Assembly (NCBI GenBank): GCA_032433595.1
Contig: JASWJB010000384.1
Span: forward strand, 1-35,789
DNA: 35,789 bases
DNA from: Conoideocrella luteorostrata
Lineage: Eukaryota; Ascomycota; Sordariomycetes; Hypocreales; Clavicipitaceae
Direction of reading: 5' to 3'
A program made the position numbers and the translations under genes. Positions 1-10,552 of the stretch are shown here, one piece after another (positions within the stretch are counted from its first letter, which is position 1; every line of letters begins with the position of its first letter). The notes under the pieces are model-generated. The model did not search any database and was not told the DNA's origin. It saw only the letters and a list, made by a program, of their open reading frames with translations.

Positions 1-2002
1 CTTAAAAGAAAAGGCTTATTCTAATTATGTTCTATTAGCGCGCGGAAATGCATAATCGCGGGCATAGTACTCACTCTTCCATAATAAGGCCGGAGAGGAA
101 AGAAAAAGAAAAGAAAAAGCTAGAGAGAAATATAAAAGAAAGAAAAAGGAGCTTGCCCAGCATGGCGTGTAAAATCATTAAACTGGCCGGTTGCTCGATC
201 TGCTCTTTCCATGGCGTCGACATCCAGGTGCCGTGTGAGGAAGGTTCCATGTGGGCACCTGCTCGTTAGTACCCACTACGGGAATGCGAATATGGACATC
301 GTGGGTAGATTTATGGCGGTAATCAACACAGAAGTGGCATCCAATTTTCCCGTCTCTATCTAATTGGTTCAATTTGTTAATCCGTTAGGCTATTAGTCGA
401 TGAAATTCATGATGCATCGCGATGCACTGTAATGCGAGGGTGTGGTGTTGCAATCCGCAGCTAACCAACAATCACAACAACAACAACCATGATACTACCG
501 AGTAGCAATCTTGTACATTCCAGCACGCAATAACGCATCGTACAACTCTAGCAAATCACTTGCGTAACCCCGTGCTTATGCTCGCATGATGAGTTATGCG
601 AGGCAAGCTCAAGTGCAATCACGGCGGGGACTTCCCAGGGCCATCATTCGCTACTAGACCTGATGTTCTTTGCTGGCGTCATGTGATGTGATATGCCTTT
701 TTATGCGGCGATTCTTCTATTCGAGGACGTTATGTTGTTGCCTTGAGCCTGCGGTGCTTAAAAGAAGACTCCTTTCAGTCGGGCTCTTAATGTAGGAAGC
801 ACAGGGGCTTCGAGTAGCTGGTACCAAAAGGTGAGGCAAAAGAATAAACAAAGTATTTAATTCATTAGGTGTGTCTAAAAAAGGAAGAGAAGAAGGAGAA
901 GAATATCTATGCCTGCGCTGTGTGTGGGAGGCGCGCCACTACGTGACGTGCCCGCGCCGTGTGTGCCTTGACGGGATATTCCAACACGCATGTCTCGAAG
1001 AGCAGTGATAAGGGGCCGCAACCGCCCGGGATGTAACCGTCGACGACATCCTGGGGCGTAATGATCTGATCATGGCTAAAGCCTAATTTAATTATCGAGC
1101 TGATGAAGCTCTCGGTTAGCATTAAACGCCCCACACGTATAGCCAATGATGTGACTTAAAGCGGTGACTCGAACGAGAGTTATACCAGATGGTCTAATAT
1201 ACCCACCGGGGCAGTAGTATCGCGGGACTTTAAAGAAATTCGTCCCGCATATTATTGCAAAACTCTAAGAGAAATAAGGAAATGCGGTACTGGCCTTGCA
1301 TATAATAACCTTTTACAAACCTACTCCATATATCTGAATAAGCAGAGCCGTCTTATTATAAAAAGCAGTTATAACCGTTTTAGCAATGTAGAGCTCTTTA
1401 ACTACGTGTTGTCGTAGCTCTTGAATCAATTCCCCAAAAAAAGAGAAAAAGTTCATCTGCATATATTTTGCCATTGAAGACCGCTAATGCACTCTTTTAC
1501 TCTTGTCTTACTCTTCCTTGCTCTCAGCGAAGCATACAGGATCCAAAGCTTCCCGATTCTTCAGCGTGAAAATAATAATCCTCGGTGTGTAACCCAACAC
1601 CTATTGTTCAAACAGCGGAACGGGACAATAAGCACAGAACCAACTAACTATTTTGTTTGAATTAGCGTTTTCGGAAGTAATAAAAAGCTAGTATGGGCAA
1701 TAAATGGCTTTACAGCAAGTTCCGCAAAAACACAAACGCAAAATCCTAACAAGACATCTACCGTACGCGCATTGTACTATTCATTATCCTGTTTATTACA
1801 AAGTAATAATCCCTTACTAACCCGTTAACTATTAGGCAAAGCAAAATTACGATGGTGGGAAGCTTTTACCGCAAACTTCAATGAATCAAAACAAGACTAT
1901 ATATAAGCCTGACCAAGCCGATAAGAATTATGTTTTGAGTCTAGGTCGCCAAAATAATGATCAGAGCCATAAAATGGGTAAGTATTTACATGATCGTTAA
2001 CA
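1..2002. other. Gene-poor stretch, no supportable gene
   Basis: Only short ORFs on both strands, none with a recognisable domain, a convincing splice structure or a compositional signature of coding sequence. A purine-rich tract of mostly A and G lies near 93-150, and the stretch from about 1250 to 1980 is visibly AT-rich. I see no transposase, reverse transcriptase or terminal repeats. It may hold decayed repeats, but I cannot show this by eye. Confidence 0.5.
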
Positions 2003-2488
2003 ATGCTACCACCCGATATATCCGTATTAACAGGTATAGAGAGCCATACTCTAGGTTCAAGAGGAGTAACTGATCAGGAAAGACTCTATAATAAGTGCAG
2101 AAGGCGCCGACCAGCCAGACCCTGTAAAAGACTTATTAAAGAAGAACCAAAGTCTCCGAGGTTTCGAGTTGGCGTCTATACGCCAGAAATAGTTTTGGGA
2201 CCCAATGGCGAATACATACGTACCCGCCCAAGTAACCGTGGTCAGTCATCTGGGGACCGTGGTCGACCAAATGACCGCGAACCACTGAGAGACCGTGATC
2301 GATCAAGAACCAGTTCTCAGTCATCATCGGAGAGGGTTCCGCCGTCAACAAAATCTTCTCCGGAGACATACACAGAATTCGGAGGAGGTTGCAGCCACAA
2401 ATGTAAAAATTGTTTAGGTAAATGCGCGATCGGTTGTTGGGCTGGTTGTTGGCTTTTGCGCCACCGCGGACCATCAAAAAACCATTAG
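2003..2488 (+). CDS. Orphan hypothetical protein, Arg/Asp/Ser-rich with Cys-rich tail
   Basis: A 161-residue ORF from an ATG at 2003; I do not recognise it. Residues 30-50 are basic (CRRRRPARPCKRLIKEEPK), residues 75-118 are a low-complexity R/D/S/P stretch (GDRGRPNDREPLRDRDRS), and the end is rich in Cys, Gly and Trp (CSHKCKNCLGKCAIGCWAGC). No signal peptide is visible. The low-complexity part is encoded by imperfect copies of GACCGTGGTC-like DNA. An alternative spliced start exists: ATG at 1974, donor GTAAGT at 1978, acceptor AG at 2033, joining in the same frame to give MGIESHT. The biased but uninterrupted composition argues for a real protein; the lack of homology and AT-rich surroundings argue against. 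An overlapping minus-strand ORF is treated as a shadow. Confidence 0.4.
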   Translation: MLPPDISVLTGIESHTLGSRGVTDQERLYNKCRRRRPARPCKRLIKEEPKSPRFRVGVYTPEIVLGPNGEYIRTRPSNRGQSSGDRGRPNDREPLRDRDRSRTSSQSSSERVPPSTKSSPETYTEFGGGCSHKCKNCLGKCAIGCWAGCWLLRHRGPSKNH

Positions 2489-2990
2489 AGATGGACACAC
2501 AAGAAGGCCATCATATAGTGCTTCCCCGATGCTTATTAAAATATTTAGCATTTGTTTCGTTGTCTCAGTCAATAACAATCAAAGGCTTTTGGTCTCACCG
2601 TTGGTCTCCAAAATCAATTATTAGTTAGACAATTACAACCAGAGTGCATGTGTTGCAATCCGTGAATCCGTTTTCTGATGGATTTGCATCGGTTTTTGGA
2701 TGGTCGGAACACCTACCTTAATCTATTTCACACATGCTAAAAAAGTAGTGCTGTATTTACTCCTAAAGGTAAATATTATAATAATTTAGTTAAGTTAATC
2801 CTACGCGTCTAGGGCAATAAATCAAACCAGAATATTAATAAAAACTGGCCATACTTGGCACAGCTATATTTCCATCAGGGGTCATGAACCTCAGCCAACG
2901 TGAACCCCCAGATTTTACTTTAGTAAATGAAGCCGATGAAGGCTGGGTTGAACACGGCATTAATGGCCATCAGCGCCTTTCTCAAGTTGC
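2489..2990. other. Intergenic stretch, nothing recognised
   Basis: AT-rich sequence between the orphan ORF and the decayed ankyrin tail. I see no gene, RNA or repeat I can defend. Confidence 0.4.
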
Positions 2991-3835
2991 GCAACCATGA
3001 ACTAAAGTCTGTTCTCCTCGACCTATGGCGACAATGTACGACCTGAGTTATCCTTGACCGTAACATCGGCTACTTCTTTAATAGCAATCCCGCTATTCCG
3101 CCGTAATCTTTTGCTGCAGTCACCCACAATGGTATCCAGCTCTTCTCATCTTTGAATTCTATATTAGTCTCATTTAGAAGAAGGGCCATGGTTACATCTT
3201 GTGTCCTCTCTCATTAGCCTCCATTAGCAGTGTCTGACCTAATTAGTCACTAACCTTGACACCAACACCGGTTTTGACCAGCAGCTGAATGGCTCGGCAC
3301 GAACCAGAGGCAGGGGCTGATCCCATTGTGGCCTGGCTGATTGATCCATGCTTCTGATGTGGAGGCTATTCTTAGGCAATAAACTGATCGTAGCCTCGTC
3401 GCTTCCTTCGATAGCTCGGAAGAATAGTGTGGCTGTATTTATCCTTGCTTTCGTGATCGGCACCGTTCTTGAGCAATAAACTGATTATGGCCTTGTCACC
3501 TCTTGGGACGGCAAATGATAGTGGTGTACGGCCGTCTTTATCCTTGCTTTTAATATCAGCGCCATTCTCAAGCAATAAACCAACCGTAGACTTATTGCCT
3601 ATTTCGACAGCCAATGACAGCGGTGTGCGGCCTCGATTATCCTTGCTTTCGATATTCACACTATTCTTGAGCAATAAACTGATTGTACTCTTGTTATCTG
3701 CTTGGGCAGCCTGTGATAGTAGTGTCCGGCCTTGATTATCCTCGCTTTCGATATCAGCGCCATTCTCAAGCAATAAACCAACTGTATACCTATTGCCTAT
3801 TTCGACGGCCAATGAAAGTGGTGTACGGCCGGATT
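2990..3835 (-). pseudogene. Decayed 3' ankyrin array of the NLR gene
   Basis: Downstream of the stop of the NACHT-ankyrin ORF (3797), ankyrin-type sequence continues on the same strand but in changing frames. The first break lies near 3829-3834, where GGCCGGATTAT stands in for the GGCCTCGATTAT of sister repeats, one base shorter. The frame resumed after it (3812 down to 3372) encodes four good repeats ending in KDKYSHT, then breaks again. Another frame continues with RAIEGSDEATISLLPKN. Further fragments (AIQLLVKTGV, QTLLMEANERGHK, MALLLNETNIEFKDE, YGGIAGLLLKK, VTVKDNSGRTLSP) follow in shifting frames with in-frame stops down to about 2990. At least four breaks are visible. This is a relic C-terminus; an assembly indel could explain one break but not all of them. 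Confidence 0.75.
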
Positions 3836-4460
3836 ATCTTTGCTATGGATATTGGCCCCATTCTCGAGCAATGAATCAATCGTAGGCCTATAGGTTAGTG
3901 CGTTAGCCCAAAATGAGCTAAGGTTAGAGGGGATGGAACTGCCACTGTTTTTCTTGGCATGCTTATACAATAAACCAACTGTGAGTTCATAGCTTACTTC
4001 GACAGCTAACGACAGCGGTGTACGGCCCCGATTATCCTTGCTTTCGATATCGGCCCCATTCATAAGCAACAAATCAACTATAGACCTATTGCCTATTTCG
4101 ACGGCCAATGAAAGTGGTGTACGGCCACGAACATCCTTGCTTTCGATATACGCTCCATTCTTAAGCAATAAATCAATCGTAGACTCATTGCTCATTTCGG
4201 CAACCGAATCTAATCTCCGTGAATTTTTCCTATACGCCTTATTCTTATTCAATATACTAACCGAGGACTCATTGCCTATTTCAACAGCCAATGACAGTGG
4301 TGTGCGGCCTCGGTTATCCTTGCTTTCAATATTGGCCCCATTCTTCAGTAACAAATCAACCGTAGACTCATTGTCCATTTCGGCAGCCAATGACAGTGGT
4401 GTTCGGGCCTCAATGTCCTTAGCATCAAGGTTGGCACCATTCTCGAGCAGTATCATGATT
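3360..4460. repeat. Tandem 99-nt ankyrin-coding repeats
   Basis: Units of 99 nt (33 codons, one ankyrin repeat) recur with strong nucleotide similarity. On the plus strand each carries a variant of GGTGTACGGCC-GATTATCCTTGCTTTCGATAT followed by GCCCCATTCT-AGCAATAAA. GGTGT(A/G)CGG falls at about 3523, 3622 and 3820, with a diverged AGTGTCCGG at 3721 and further copies between about 4018 and 4400. One unit near 4200-4260 (TLDSVAEM region, with NKNKAYRKNSRR upstream) and one near 3900-3990 are strongly diverged but in frame. High DNA-level identity suggests recent unit duplication or gene conversion, as is usual in fungal NLR repeat arrays. Confidence 0.85.
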
Positions 4461-7272
4461 ACCTTGTCCTGCCCTTTCGCAGCTGCAGACAGGAGTAGCT
4501 TCGATTGAATGCCGTCCAGGGAGCCAGTATCGGCTCCTCTCAATAGTTCCTTGGCGACGTCGTCGTGTCTTGTACAAAAGGCATAGTATACTGGCGTCCC
4601 CCCAATATCATCCTCAGCATCGACACGGGCTTTCGCCTTCACCAGTCGCCTGACTACGGCCATGTGTCCATTCAAGGCGGCATATGAGAGTGGTGTTCGA
4701 GCATATTTGTCTGTTGTGTTGACTTTGGTGCCTTTCAGAGCCCGAGGTTTAGTAATTGCTCTCTTAAAGTGGAACTTCGGACCTTTAATAAGCAATTCCA
4801 CGATGCTGTCAAATCCATTTTCCGAAGCCCAGGAAAGTGCCGAGCGTTTGTAAGTATTATCCCTAGAGTTCACTTCGACATCATCCAGTTCAAGCTGGAG
4901 TTTTACAATCTGCTCAAGTCCAAAGTATGACGCACACATAAGGGTAGTCAATTTGGCAGGAATCCCAGTTTGAGTACTAGCCCAGTAGATCCTAAACCAA
5001 GTCCTAAAGTACCCTGAGCTCGTGTCGCAGATTTGTTGTATTAATGATAAGAGTGTTTCGTCTTTAATGCATGATGCTCGGAAGTGGGCAGCCCAATTGA
5101 TAGCGGCATATTCGAGGAAGCTGCGGTCTCGGGCGTATTTGAGGACTTCCTCGTCCGGACTTTTATCCAAAGGTCCAGTATTAGCTTCAGTAAAGAGAAG
5201 AGTCCAGATACATATCCGACAAAGTTTCGCGTGTGCATCTTCTAGAAAAATGGAATCCTTCCACACGAACTTCTTATTGCTTTGCATTTGACAGTTGGCT
5301 CCTTGGCAACATAGTTCGTCCTGTGCAGCATCTTGATGTACTCTTGGGACGAGGAACTCTTTTGCTGTTTGGTGAAGGAGATAGACCTTATTGCCTATAA
5401 TGTTCACGAAGAGCCCACATATGTCTCCGATATACTTGCTAAAGCGCTCCTCGCTTTTTGTATCCCAGTTCTCATATCCATTCCAGTCGCTATAGGACTT
5501 GTGCTCTGGTCGAAGTGCGAGTGCGAAACTCATTTCTGCTACGGTCAATGGCCGTGCTGCTGCGACGACTATATGCAGTAATTTTCTGGCTTCTTTGAAA
5601 TCGGTACTCTTTGAAAGGATTGTATCATAGGCTTCGTCAACAGTTCGTGGAAGGATAAAAACTAGCTCGCTTATCTTGTTCTTGTTGACTTCGAATTCCA
5701 TCAACTCTATTGTAAGGTAAACCCATAAATATGTCCTGTGAGGAATAGCTTTCAACTCTTGCAATAGCGATTGTTTCTCCTCTTGTTTAAGATCCTGCAT
5801 ATGTGAAACCTTATATTCCAAGTATATGTTGATGTCGTGCGCAATCTTGGATGAACCCTCATCATCTTCTGCCCTGAGGTGGATGATAGGGAGGTTCGGA
5901 ATGTTGAGTGGTTGGAACCCGCGCCCAATTTTATCGTATGGCCGACTGGTGACTATAAATTTCAACTTTATGTGATCCTTCATATTATTTCCAGGGTCAT
6001 AGAACTTGCGTAGGGCTGTGGCAAGCTTGCGCCGATCCTCGTCCGCGCATTCATCAAATGCATCAAGAATACAGATAATCTCGCCAGCGTTTGCATTCTG
6101 TGAGGCCGCTAGTAGGGTGTCCCAGAGTTCCTCAAAAGAATTAATAAGATGTGGCTTATGAATTTCAAGTCGCTCGATGATCCTAGCTGAGAGAAGGTCG
6201 TCCTTTTCTCGGTTAAAGAGCTGATGTAGGATACAGCACACGGCGCCCGTTGCGGATCTCTGGTCCTCAAAGTCATCTTTGAAGAAGAAATAGCAGACTG
6301 TTCGAGACTCTGCAGACTTGAGCACAGAGTCCACTAGATATCTGGCCAAAACAGATTTCCCGCACCCAGGATTTGCGGACACCCAAAGCATACTGGATGA
6401 TTTGCTTTCTAGCCATTGCTTGAAGTAATCGTGTTGTATAAACCATTCACACGTCCCAGGGACGCGTATTGGGTTCCTATTCATTCTATCCCTATATGGC
6501 GTGGTGTAGAGGGCTTGGAGGATTTGGGTCTTGCGTTCTTGGAGAATTCGAGCCTCGCTATCTTCACTAAATGGGACCTCAGAGTAGGACAAGTTAGTCT
6601 AATGGTTTTGCGTCTCGCTATCAGCTAATCTAGTCATTTCGCACCGAAGTTCATAGTATGTCCACTTCCAGAGACATTGTACTGTTGGCCGCTACCAGGG
6701 TTATTGAATTGCGTTTCCGCGAGGTAACCTGTCCCGCTAGATGCGATAGTCTGGTTAAAGCTTTTGGAGCCTTCAAAGTCTGAGTCTGGAACTGATGAAA
6801 CAACCTCAGATAACTTATGAATCGCCTCATTTAGTCGGGCAGTTAAATTTGTTGTTGTCGTCCTGAACAGTTGATTGGTAGCTAATGCATTCAAGTCACT
6901 GAGAATGTCTTTCATCAGGGCCTCTACTCGATGTGCTTTGCCTAAGCGAAGCAAAGATGTGCGGTATACCTCGAGCACGGATCCATCTTTCGCGACTCTA
7001 ATCTCAATGCTCCTCAAGATATCTCGCAATTTCTTGGCTTTCGTTTCACAGCCAAAAATAAAAGGTTCGAGTGCCGTTGTAGATGGTTCATTTAAGGTTT
7101 CACCTTCAAGTTGGGCACGAACGAGAGGCAGAGTATCTTCTGCAAGAGGCAGATTCCGGCTGACCTCGTTGAACTCTTTTGGAAGGCCCCTGAGGTCTTG
7201 AATCGCCTTGTATGCGGTGGCGGTGGCTTGAATAATTGCGATCGTGGATGCTACGATGCTGAGAGGATCCAT
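3797..7272 (-). CDS. SesA-NACHT-ankyrin NLR-type (STAND) protein
   Basis: A STAND signalling ATPase of the kind involved in fungal self/non-self recognition and cell death. Exon 1 starts at ATG 7272 and encodes about 210 residues: a SesA-like helical N-terminal domain (MDPLSIVASTIAIIQ..., RGLPKEFNEVSRNL) and then a short Gly/Asn/Gln motif, QFNNPGSGQQYNVSGSGH. Exon 2, open from about 6600 to 3797, gives TCEWFIQHDYFKQW, Walker A ANPGCGKS, Walker B ICILDAFDEC, VTSRPY, a helical region, and ankyrin repeats from about residue 600. The second ORF has no ATG near its start, and only about 40 nt separate the ORFs, so they are most likely one gene joined by a small intron. The exact junction is unresolved: GTGCGA at 6644 is a good donor but is out of phase with the nearest acceptors. 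The frame ends early, in a shifted repeat, and relic ankyrin repeats continue beyond. A functional truncated allele or a pseudogene are both possible. Confidence 0.75.
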
Positions 7273-8502
7273 TTGTACGTTCTGTCCGCGAAGTTGTTGA
7301 CGAAAGGGATGCGAAAAGAGCTTCTTGAAGGATTTTAGCTACCCATGAACAGCACTAGTGGACTGTAGGCCGGGAGACTTACTTGGGAGGCGGTTATACT
7401 TCCTCATCGTGAGCATCAAGCTGCTACTCGCATAAGGAGAAAACGTTAGCGAAGCTGAAATAGCACATCAGAGTTCGCTCACTAACGTGTACTAATAGGA
7501 CAATGTTGTTGGTAAATAAGGCAAAAGAGTGGCGACTGGGTCGAGGACTGTCTCGTCAGGGTCTGCATTGCTAATCCATCGAAAGAATCCATGCCACGAA
7601 GCCAACCCCACGCAAGCGTATATTATAGTGTAGCCGATAAAAAAACAACCCAATAAAATCAAGCACTGCCTCTCCAAATGTGCCTACTCGTCAGCCTCAC
7701 TTAGGGCGTCAAGACTATTTGTCAACAGCAGCCATCCAACGGAGTACCTTGGATATGTGGCTGAAGGTGGATTTAAAATTCTGCCAATCAACAAAAGTTC
7801 CATTTGTGTCACGCCTATCTCTTTGGCGACCATAAGGCCACATTTTGGTACCGGATAGGGGGTTGTAGTCAATTAGAAGCGGAGCACTGGAAGGTACTTA
7901 TCCTGCCTGCTATTTCATCCTATGATAGAAGTCCTGGCGAATTTTCGAATTACAAAGAGATACATCGCACGTCTCACAGCCCAGAGCACCACTGAAGATC
8001 ACTCTAGGTTGTCCATGTTGGCAGGGTTGCTTGTGGAGACTGGTACGAGAGTGTGGCCTTACGGTCGCCAAAGAGGTAACGTCGGGCACCCAATATCAAA
8101 GGTGGATTTTGGGCCCGGGTTGGCCAGCTGCCGGGCGCGTTCGATGACAGGTTAATGGAAAACAAGCGCGAAGACGGGGCCTACAATTTAGTGCATGAGA
8201 ATTGATGACTGTCAAGTCTATCTGTATAGCATAATTAACAAGAATAATATGTATTTTCACGTTTTAGTCAAGCTGTGCGAAAGCGAAAGACTGCAGTGAT
8301 TCGAGCAATCGTCGCGCAGTCTCCAGTCGTTACCCCTGCTGCCCCCTATTACGGTTGACCATTTCTTCGTCGCTACCCCTGTCGACCGTACTTTGACAGG
8401 ACGAAAGCAGCTAGAACTCGTCTGAACCTTGAGTTAATGCATCTATAGTGTGCGGAAAGAGTTCAGGCAGAATTGACGCTCCGGTTTGCGTATTGATTCC
8501 CA
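7273..8502. other. Intergenic region upstream of the NLR gene
   Basis: Presumed promoter of the minus-strand NLR gene plus unassigned sequence. The short ORFs here show no domain. No RNA gene or mobile element was recognised. Confidence 0.45.
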
Positions 8503-8856
8503 ATGAGTCGCCGAAAACTAACGGAAGGAGAGCGCAACGAGCGACGCGAGCGAGAACGACTCCGTTTAAAGAGAAGACGAGACCATTTGAGAACCAAGCA
8601 GGCAGAAGATATCATAAGAGAATCAAGACAGACTGAAACGATTCGACTGCTCGAGCATACACCAAACGAGCCACAGACGCAACTCCGCATGCCACAAGTG
8701 GACCGTGCAATTATTGCCGCGGTAGAGGATTCGAGTGGATCTGTCGTAGAGTTAAGGGGCGAACATATTAAAACCCACAACCACGTGGCTCCTCCGCAGA
8801 AGCAGCCGTCCCTTTCTCGTCTGAGACGGATTGTTGGTCGAGATGACCGGAGCTAG
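8503..8856 (+). CDS. Small basic hypothetical protein
   Basis: A 117-residue ORF beginning at ATG 8503 in a good context (CCCAATGAG). Residues 1-45 are extremely basic and predicted helical (RRKLTEGERNERRERERLR, then KRRRDHLRTKQAEDIIRES), resembling the basic arm of a DNA- or RNA-binding protein. The bZIP signature N-x7-R and a heptad leucine zipper are both missing, so I do not call it bZIP. The C-terminal half is unremarkable (VDRAIIAAVEDSSGSVVEL). It could be a genuine small gene, one exon of a larger gene, or a fragment of a mobile-element protein. No neighbour suggests a role. Confidence 0.35.
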   Translation: MSRRKLTEGERNERRERERLRLKRRRDHLRTKQAEDIIRESRQTETIRLLEHTPNEPQTQLRMPQVDRAIIAAVEDSSGSVVELRGEHIKTHNHVAPPQKQPSLSRLRRIVGRDDRS

Positions 8857-10552
8857 GCGGCCTAATCAACGGAGGCTGGTAAAGCGCAACAGATGGTGTC
8901 GAAGTCCCCCAAACCCAGTCGCTCAGGCTTCACGGCGTACGGGAACTTGCCTGGTGGCAGTGTGAGGCCACTCCCTGATACTCTGCACAATGAACCAGAC
9001 GGGTTCCGTGGGCGTTTGGCCTCTGGTCTTCAAGCCGGAATACAGAAGAACAGGTCGCTATCACAGGCAGCGGACGTCTGAATGGCTAAAGGTCGTGCGA
9101 CGTTCCGAGTGACCCGCCTCTGAGCGAACGATCCAGTGGTTAGGAAGGGTTAGTTCAGCCTGTTCGAGAAAGGCAGCAATGCAGGCTCTTCTAAGATGGA
9201 CATGTGAGATATTTGTTCTTCTTAAGACGCACAAATCAAACCCAGTATAACGTCACTAATGAGAGTCGACCACCAACACGGAAAGCCAGTTGCGACTGGC
9301 GTGGTCCTGAGGGCTAGCGGTAGTTGCCGGCGCATAAGTGTTTACCCCAACTTGCGGTAGGCTACCCGGCCGCTGCAACATTCAAGCATAGTTTTCCAAG
9401 GCCGGTTGGGGGAGAGTCTCAAATACTGTTGTGTCATGGCGCCTTTTAACCTTGATCAGGCTTGGCGCACACTAGTGTAACTCAGAGACACGTTCTACCT
9501 GCGTTTGGGTCGTCATAGTTTCTCATCAAAGTTGCATCGGTTGTTTTAATAGACATATAAACTTTTTCTCGTTTGGCTGCTGTACGATCCCATATCTGGA
9601 CAGTACGTCCTAGATAGCCGGGATGTGGAGCCTTGGTTGAACGAGAGCGTTGCAGCGACGCCAAATGCTTCGCCTCTTCCGCAAGACAGCACCAGCCTCC
9701 TTCCAGGGCCATAATTGACTAGCATTATAACAATGGGGTTGTGGAACAGTATATTTACCGAAGGCATGAACAGGTTCAGGTCCACCCCGGAACCGAGGGA
9801 CTGTTCGGAAACCTGTCGGAACAATCAACCGCTCGACAACTGGAGCAAAAGCGTGGGCCAACTGAACTTCAAACCAGTAGCTGTAATTAAGTCTTGTATT
9901 CCACGCAACAAAACCACACACGACATCCGGAAGGGTCAAGCCTGCGACACCGTCTTATGATACGCTTGAAAAAGTGCGGGCTAAATACCTGAACAAAGAG
10001 GACCGACGGGATTGCTGACGAGGTTGAGGCAGAAGGCTACGGACAACATCGCTCCAATCCAATAGCGGGTCTGTCAAGAGGCACCACGACACGCCATTTA
10101 GCTCGTTCTTGCTCGGAATTACTTGAGGCCCACTGTAATTGGACAGATCGTGGCTCATTTCGACTCATAGTGGCTACGGCGGGGCTGTCAAGCGCTACGA
10201 TGGCGCCAAAGTGGAGCCGTAACTGGAGACTCGTCATCGCTGTCGATCTCCTAGAAAAACAGCTGAACGGCCGGGCTGGAGTCTCAAATCATTCTTCACT
10301 ACCAGCCAAGCAATCGCGTGGAAAGAGAATGACTTCCAGGCCCATCGCACTGCCTCGTGAGTCATATTTCACGGACACAATCAGCATGCCGAAAGGCCGT
10401 CTGTACGCAATGGGTCTATTTAGTTGCCATCCGGCGCACTTCTCAACAGATTTGACTTCCACATTGGCACAACAATCTCGCCAACGACGATACCCAATCT
10501 GACAAGGCTTGGAACTCACAACGCCACGCCCATACTAGGACATACACCCAGC
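8857..10552. other. Intergenic region, no supportable gene
   Basis: Many short ORFs overlap on both strands between 9480 and 10520, none with a domain or consistent splice sites. A compound hairpin lies at 9268-9306. The last few hundred bases must hold the promoter of the zinc-finger gene starting at 10553. Confidence 0.4.
9268..9306. repeat. Bulged compound inverted repeat
   Basis: Inner stem GCCAGT (9285-9290) pairs with ACTGGC (9295-9300) around a TGCG loop. The outer arm GACCAC (9268-9273) pairs with GTGGTC (9301-9306), leaving an 11-nt bulge on one side. Function unknown; it may be chance. Confidence 0.35.

Noticed and set aside
2136..2498. Minus-strand ORF of 120 codons opposite the orphan Cys-rich ORF
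   Set aside because: Antisense shadow without domain; the plus-strand frame has the more protein-like composition.
8463..8780. Minus-strand ORF of 105 codons opposite the small basic ORF
   Set aside because: Its Ser/Arg-rich, Cys-containing composition is the mirror of the basic ORF on the other strand; no domain.
9482..10519. Dense set of overlapping ORFs of 70-110 codons on both strands
   Set aside because: They overlap each other in all frames, have no domain or splice support, and reflect low stop-codon density only.
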